NCBI GenBank assembly: GCA_910588455.1
Contig: CAJUPG010000017.1
Span: 1 to 30,412 of the forward strand
DNA from: an uncultured Oscillospiraceae bacterium
GTDB taxonomy: Bacteria; Bacillota; Clostridia; Oscillospirales; Oscillospiraceae
Reading direction: 5' to 3'
Length of the DNA: 30,412 nucleotides
Both the position numbers and the translations under genes were made by a program. The notes below the pieces were generated by a model that saw nothing but the letters and a program-made list of their open reading frames with translations, did not search any database and was not told where the DNA came from. Positions 27,174 through 30,412 of the stretch are shown here, in pieces. How positions within the stretch are numbered: position 1 is the first letter of the stretch; each line of letters starts with the position of its first letter.

Positions 27174-28991
27174 CTATTTTTTCCGCTTCTGGGGCCGGAT
27201 CAGACAGTGTTTCCCGTATCCGATCAGATCCTCCCGGCCCGTCTTGTGCAGGGCTTCCAGCACCAGTTTCCGGTTCTGGGGCTTGCGCCACTGCATCAGC
27301 GCCCGCTGCAGCGCCTTGTCGTGGGGCGTTTTGGGCACGAATACCGGCTGCATGGTCCGGGGGTCCAATCCTGTATACCACATACAGGTGGCCAGCGTCC
27401 CCGGGGTGGGGTAGAAGTCCTGGACCTGCTCGGGCATATGGCCCTCTTTATTCAGCCACTCCGCCAGCCGGACCGCGTCCTCCAGAGTACAGCCCGGGTG
27501 GGACGAAATCAGATAGGGCACCAGATACTGCTCCATTTTGTAGCGCTGATTCAGTTTTTGATATTTTTCCTTGAATTTTTCATAGACCTCAATGTGGGGC
27601 TTGCCCATATAGTCCAGAGTGTGGGCCACGCAGTGCTCCGGGGCCACCTTCAGCTGCCCGGAGATGTGATAGCGCACCAGCTCGGAGAAAAATTCCCCGG
27701 TGGGGTCCTTCATCAAAAAGTCGAACCGGATGCCTGAGCGGATAAAGACCTTTTTCACCCCGGGAATTTCCCGCAGGCGGCGCAGCAGACGCAGATAGTC
27801 CATGTGGTCCGCGTCCAGATTGGGGCAGGCCCTGGGGGCCAGGCAGGCCCGGTTTTTGCACAAGCCGTGCTCCAGCTGCTTCTGGCAGGAGGGCCGGCGG
27901 AAGGTGGCCGACGGCCCGCCCACGTCGTGGATGTAGCCCTTGAACCCCGGATGCCTGGTGAGGGCCTCCACCTCCCGGACCACGCTGTCGTGACTGCGGG
28001 CGGAGACCACCCGGCCCTGGTGGAAGGCCAGGGAGCAGAAATTGCACGCCCCGAAGCACCCCCGGTTGTGGGTGACGGAGAAGCGCACCTCCTCAATAGC
28101 GGGCACACCCCCCAGCTCGTCGTACATGGGATGCGGCTCCCGGACATAGGGCAGCTCCGCCACCTGGTCCATCTCCGGAGTGGTCAGGGGCAGGGCAGGC
28201 GGGTTGGCCAGCAGGTACTTCCGGCCGTGCTTTTGCACAATGGCCCGGCCAACAAAGGGGTCGTGCTCCTGATATTCGGTCATGTTGGCCCGGGCGTAGG
28301 CCCGCTTGTCCCTGGAAACCTCCTCAAAGGAGGGGACCTTTACAAAGGGAAAGGCGGAGACCTCCGGGTCCGCCACGCAGACGCAGGTCCCCCGGATGTC
28401 GGTCATTGTCTCCGGCTTCTCCCCGGCGGCCAGCCGCCTGGCAATCTCCTTCGTGGCCCGTTCCCCCATGCCGTAGGTCAAAAGGTCCGCCTGGGCGTCG
28501 AATAAAACGGAGCGGCGGACCTTGTCCTGCCAGTAATCGTAGTGGGCAAACCGGCGCAGGCTGGCCTCCAGGCCGCCGATGGCGATGGGGATGTCCCCAA
28601 AGGCCTCCCGGACCCGGTTGGAGTAGACCACCGAGGCCAGATCCGGCCGCAGACCGGCCTTCCGACCGGGGGAATAGGCGTCGTCCCGGCGGCGCTTTTT
28701 GGCGGCGGTGTAGTGGGCCACCATGGAATCCAGGTTCCCCGCCCCGATCAGCACCCCATACCGGGGCCGGCCCATGGCGGCGAAGGCGTCGGGGGAGGTC
28801 CAGTCCGGCTGGGGCAGCACCGCCACCCGGTAGCCCTCGTCCTCCAGCATCCGGCCAATGATCGCCGGGCCGAAGGACGGGTGGTCCACATAGGCGTCGC
28901 CGGTAATCAGCAGGAAGTCGTAATAGTACCAGCCCCGCTCCCGCATATCCTCTTGGGAGACGGGCAGAAACAGGCGGCGGTCAAAGCTCAT
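27174..28991 (-). CDS. YgiQ family radical SAM protein
   Basis: A 605-residue UPF0313/YgiQ protein. It starts MSFDRRLFLPVSQEDMRERGWYYYDFLLITGDAYVDHPSFG, the family's N-terminal region with a cobalamin-like fold. The radical SAM motif is GCFGACNFCS, with Cys312, Cys316 and Cys319, inside the conserved THNRGCFGACNFCSLAFHQGR. DVGGPSATFRRPSC, HMDYLRLLRRLREIPGVKKVFIRSGIRFDF and QVQDFYPTPGTLATCMWYTGLDP are family hallmarks, and the C-terminal KALMQ...LIG segment follows. The reaction is unknown. The ATG at 28991 overlaps the upstream TGA (ATGA, 28988-28991), and ggggaggggg lies just before it. Confidence 0.95.
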   Translation of the reverse strand: MSFDRRLFLPVSQEDMRERGWYYYDFLLITGDAYVDHPSFGPAIIGRMLEDEGYRVAVLPQPDWTSPDAFAAMGRPRYGVLIGAGNLDSMVAHYTAAKKRRRDDAYSPGRKAGLRPDLASVVYSNRVREAFGDIPIAIGGLEASLRRFAHYDYWQDKVRRSVLFDAQADLLTYGMGERATKEIARRLAAGEKPETMTDIRGTCVCVADPEVSAFPFVKVPSFEEVSRDKRAYARANMTEYQEHDPFVGRAIVQKHGRKYLLANPPALPLTTPEMDQVAELPYVREPHPMYDELGGVPAIEEVRFSVTHNRGCFGACNFCSLAFHQGRVVSARSHDSVVREVEALTRHPGFKGYIHDVGGPSATFRRPSCQKQLEHGLCKNRACLAPRACPNLDADHMDYLRLLRRLREIPGVKKVFIRSGIRFDFLMKDPTGEFFSELVRYHISGQLKVAPEHCVAHTLDYMGKPHIEVYEKFKEKYQKLNQRYKMEQYLVPYLISSHPGCTLEDAVRLAEWLNKEGHMPEQVQDFYPTPGTLATCMWYTGLDPRTMQPVFVPKTPHDKALQRALMQWRKPQNRKLVLEALHKTGREDLIGYGKHCLIRPQKRKK

Positions 28992-29251
28992 GCCTCCCCC
29001 TCCCCGTTGATCCGGGCGCACTGCTCCAGCAGAAAGGTCCGCGCCTGGGACAGCCCCTCCTCACTGATGGGGAACTGCACCGGCTCCTCCAGCTGGGCCA
29101 GGGTCCGGCACAGGGGGCCCTCCCACATCTGGATGCTGATCTGTCCCTCCTGGGGGACGATATAAAACCGGGCCCTGGGCCCGAAGCTGCCCGTCCAGGG
29201 GTTGCCATGCTCCCAGTGGGAGAGGGTGGGCAGAAACAACTCATGTTCCAA
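28988..29251 (-). CDS. Hypothetical 87-aa protein with TTG start
   Basis: MEHELFLPTLSHWEHGNPWTGSFGPRARFYIVPQEGQISIQMWEGPLC..., a small soluble protein with Trp and Gly-rich N-terminal half and a helical end, ISEEGLSQARTFLLEQCARINGEGEA. I do not recognise a family. The TTG at 29251 is inferred: gaggagg precedes it by about 10 bases and the recX TGA (29257-29259) lies just upstream; no ATG or GTG is suitable. The frame is open further upstream into recX, but that part reads as shadow coding. It overlaps the YgiQ start by 4 bases, so it belongs to the recA-recX operon. Confidence 0.68.
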   Translation of the reverse strand: MEHELFLPTLSHWEHGNPWTGSFGPRARFYIVPQEGQISIQMWEGPLCRTLAQLEEPVQFPISEEGLSQARTFLLEQCARINGEGEA

Positions 29252-29256
29252 ACAAT

Positions 29257-29880
29257 TCAGTCCTCCTCGATTTCCGCCCCATACCGGCGCAGGGCGGCGC
29301 TGATCTCGGGCCAGCGGTAGCCCCGGCGGGCCAGGGCGTCGGAGGCCCGTTTCAGGTCCTTCGGCTCCCGGCTGCCCTTGAGCTTCTTCTCCAGAAAGGC
29401 GTCGATGGCGCCGGCGCTTTCCTCCTCCTGGAGCTGAGAGAGGGCTTCGTCCCACAGCTCCCGGGGAACCCCCCTGTGATAGAGCTCGTCCCGGATTCGT
29501 TTCACCCCGTACCCCCGCCGGGCGTAGGTCCGGACCACCTCCCCGGCGTACCAGGCGTCGTTGAGGTAGCCGAATTCCTCCAGCCAGTTAGCAATCTGTT
29601 CCGCCCGCTCCGGCGGACAGCCTTTCTCCCCCAAAAGCTTGAGCAGCATTTTCCGGGATTTGGGGGTATCGGTCACCACCCGCAGGGCGTAGGAGCGGAA
29701 GTTCTCGTTCTCGACGGCCTCTAAAAGCCGGTCCGTCTCCTCCTCCGACAGCTCCCGGCCGGCGTAGAGGGCGAAGTCGGCAATCTGATTCTTGCCCACC
29801 CGCAGAATGGACCCGTCCTCCAGTACCAAAAGCCACCGGTCCCGGACCCGCTTGGAGGGCTTTACTTCCTGAATAATCAC
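29257..29880 (-). CDS. recX: Regulatory protein RecX
   Basis: A 207-residue RecX, modulator of RecA filaments. The N-terminal strand region KPSKRVRDRWLLVLEDGSILRVGKNQIADFALYAGRELSEEE is typical of Firmicute RecX, followed by three tandem three-helix repeats: ALRVVTDTPKSRKMLLKLLGEKGCPPERAEQIANWLEEFGYLNDAWYA, then RRGYGVKRIRDELYHRGVP and the last repeat ending ARRGYRWPEISAALRRYG. The start is GTG at 29880, which overlaps the recA TGA as GTGA (29877-29880), so it is translationally coupled to recA. Confidence 0.95.
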   Translation of the reverse strand: MIIQEVKPSKRVRDRWLLVLEDGSILRVGKNQIADFALYAGRELSEEETDRLLEAVENENFRSYALRVVTDTPKSRKMLLKLLGEKGCPPERAEQIANWLEEFGYLNDAWYAGEVVRTYARRGYGVKRIRDELYHRGVPRELWDEALSQLQEEESAGAIDAFLEKKLKGSREPKDLKRASDALARRGYRWPEISAALRRYGAEIEED

Positions 29881-30412
29881 GCCTCTTCGCCGCCGTCCTC
29901 AAAATCCTCGGCGGACACGTCCACTGCCCGGCCGGCGGCCTTGGCGGCAATCTGGGACTGCTTGCTCATGAGCTTATAGGCGTTGGCCCGGATTTTGGCC
30001 TCCACGTCGGCGGTGACCTCCGGGTTTTCCTTGAGGTACTGCTTGACCGCGTCCTTGCCCTGGCCTAAGCGCACCTCGCCCATGTTGAACCAGGAGCCGG
30101 ATTTTTGAAAAATGTCCAGCTTGACCCCCAGGTCCACCAGCTCTCCCCACTTGGAGATGCCCTCGCCGTAGAGGATGTCGAACTCCGCCTCCCGGAAGGG
30201 GGGAGCCACCTTGTTTTTCACGATTTTGGCCCGGGTGTGGTTGCCGATAATCTCGCTGCCGTTTTTCAGGGCCTCCACCCGCCGCACGTCGATGCGCACG
30301 GAGGAGTAGAATTTCAGGGCCCGGCCGCCGGTGGTGACCTCCGGGTTGCCGTACATGACCCCCACCTTTTCCCGCAGCTGGTTGATGAAGATGACGATGC
30401 AGTTGGTCTTGG
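29877..30412 (-). CDS. recA: Recombinase RecA, C-terminal part (N-terminus outside window)
   Basis: The frame is open to the window edge. Visible residues include NCIVIFINQLREKVGVMYGNPEVTTGGRALKFYSSVR, the conserved L2 loop and the region after it, then RRVEALKNGSEIIGNHTRAKIVKNKVAPPFREAEFDILYGEGISKWGELVDLGVKLDI and KSGSWFNMGE. Walker A and most of the core are missing from the window. The tail ends AAGRAVDVSAEDFEDGGEEA, an acidic C-terminus as usual for RecA. recX follows with a 4-base overlap. Confidence 0.97.
   Translation of the reverse strand, partial: KTNCIVIFINQLREKVGVMYGNPEVTTGGRALKFYSSVRIDVRRVEALKNGSEIIGNHTRAKIVKNKVAPPFREAEFDILYGEGISKWGELVDLGVKLDIFQKSGSWFNMGEVRLGQGKDAVKQYLKENPEVTADVEAKIRANAYKLMSKQSQIAAKAAGRAVDVSAEDFEDGGEEA

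Noticed and set aside
1..30412. Search for tRNA, rRNA, CRISPR arrays, insertion sequences or attachment sites
   Set aside because: No cloverleaf-like or rRNA segment, no regularly spaced repeat, and no transposase, integrase or terminal repeat was recognised by eye. The RHH gene alone is not enough to call a mobile element.

Overview
The window is GC-rich (roughly 60%), densely coded DNA from an anaerobic, spore-former-related Firmicute, most likely of the class Clostridia, family Oscillospiraceae (Flavonifractor/Lawsonibacter-like). This placement rests on gene content: Rex, IreB, a SpoVK/CbbX-type AAA protein, DUF1540 and DUF6465 proteins, a flavodiiron protein fused to rubredoxin, and low-GC sigma-A promoters set in GC-rich coding DNA. 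I recognise no phage, IS element, CRISPR array, tRNA or rRNA. The window is chromosomal and cut at both ends (a PFL-family gene on the left, recA on the right). No gene-free stretch exceeds 300 bases.

Layout. 1-1.8 kb: the end of a PFL/DUF711 gene, then long-form hibernation factor hpf. 1.8-2.8 kb: three small minus-strand genes, one a ribbon-helix-helix regulator whose promoter lies under a perfect palindrome. 2.8-5.3 kb (minus): tcdA (ct6A tRNA modification), the redox repressor rex, and an SLH-domain surface protein whose start overlaps the end of rex. 5.5-7.9 kb: a PH-like membrane protein, two small minus-strand genes, and a membrane-anchored GH25 lysozyme. 8.1-10.3 kb: an internally duplicated DUF1538 membrane protein followed by a tandem PII-like protein. 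10.4-12 kb: ireB, a DUF523 gene and an exported GDPD-like protein. 12-13 kb (minus): a zinc-ribbon/TM/double-SH3b protein. 13.2-17.1 kb: AAA ATPase, cupin and mtaB in overlapping order, then a coiled-coil protein. 17.1-19.8 kb: small proteins, a YjdF/DUF2238-type membrane protein, a DUF1540 protein and flavorubredoxin.

20-26.5 kb is an amino-sugar locus. A minus-strand operon (ROK-like kinase, nagA, nagB) diverges from a plus-strand operon (N-acylglucosamine 2-epimerase, RpiR regulator, then a CatB-like acetyltransferase). Together they could interconvert ManNAc and GlcNAc, phosphorylate, deacetylate and deaminate to fructose-6-phosphate. The shared 211-bp control region has two good sigma-A promoters and TGAAA/TTTCA-type dyads. 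26.6-30.4 kb is a minus-strand operon recA-recX-(87 aa unknown)-ygiQ-like radical SAM-Uma2, with overlapping stops and starts.

The most interesting observations are: a ten-G tract in the acetyltransferase gene placed so that a one-base slip either way removes the C-terminal domain (possible phase variation); the DUF1538/tandem-PII pair; a ROK-like kinase with an extra N-terminal domain and no ROK zinc motif; perfect dyads around the RHH gene; and a Rex-box-like site over the rex promoter.
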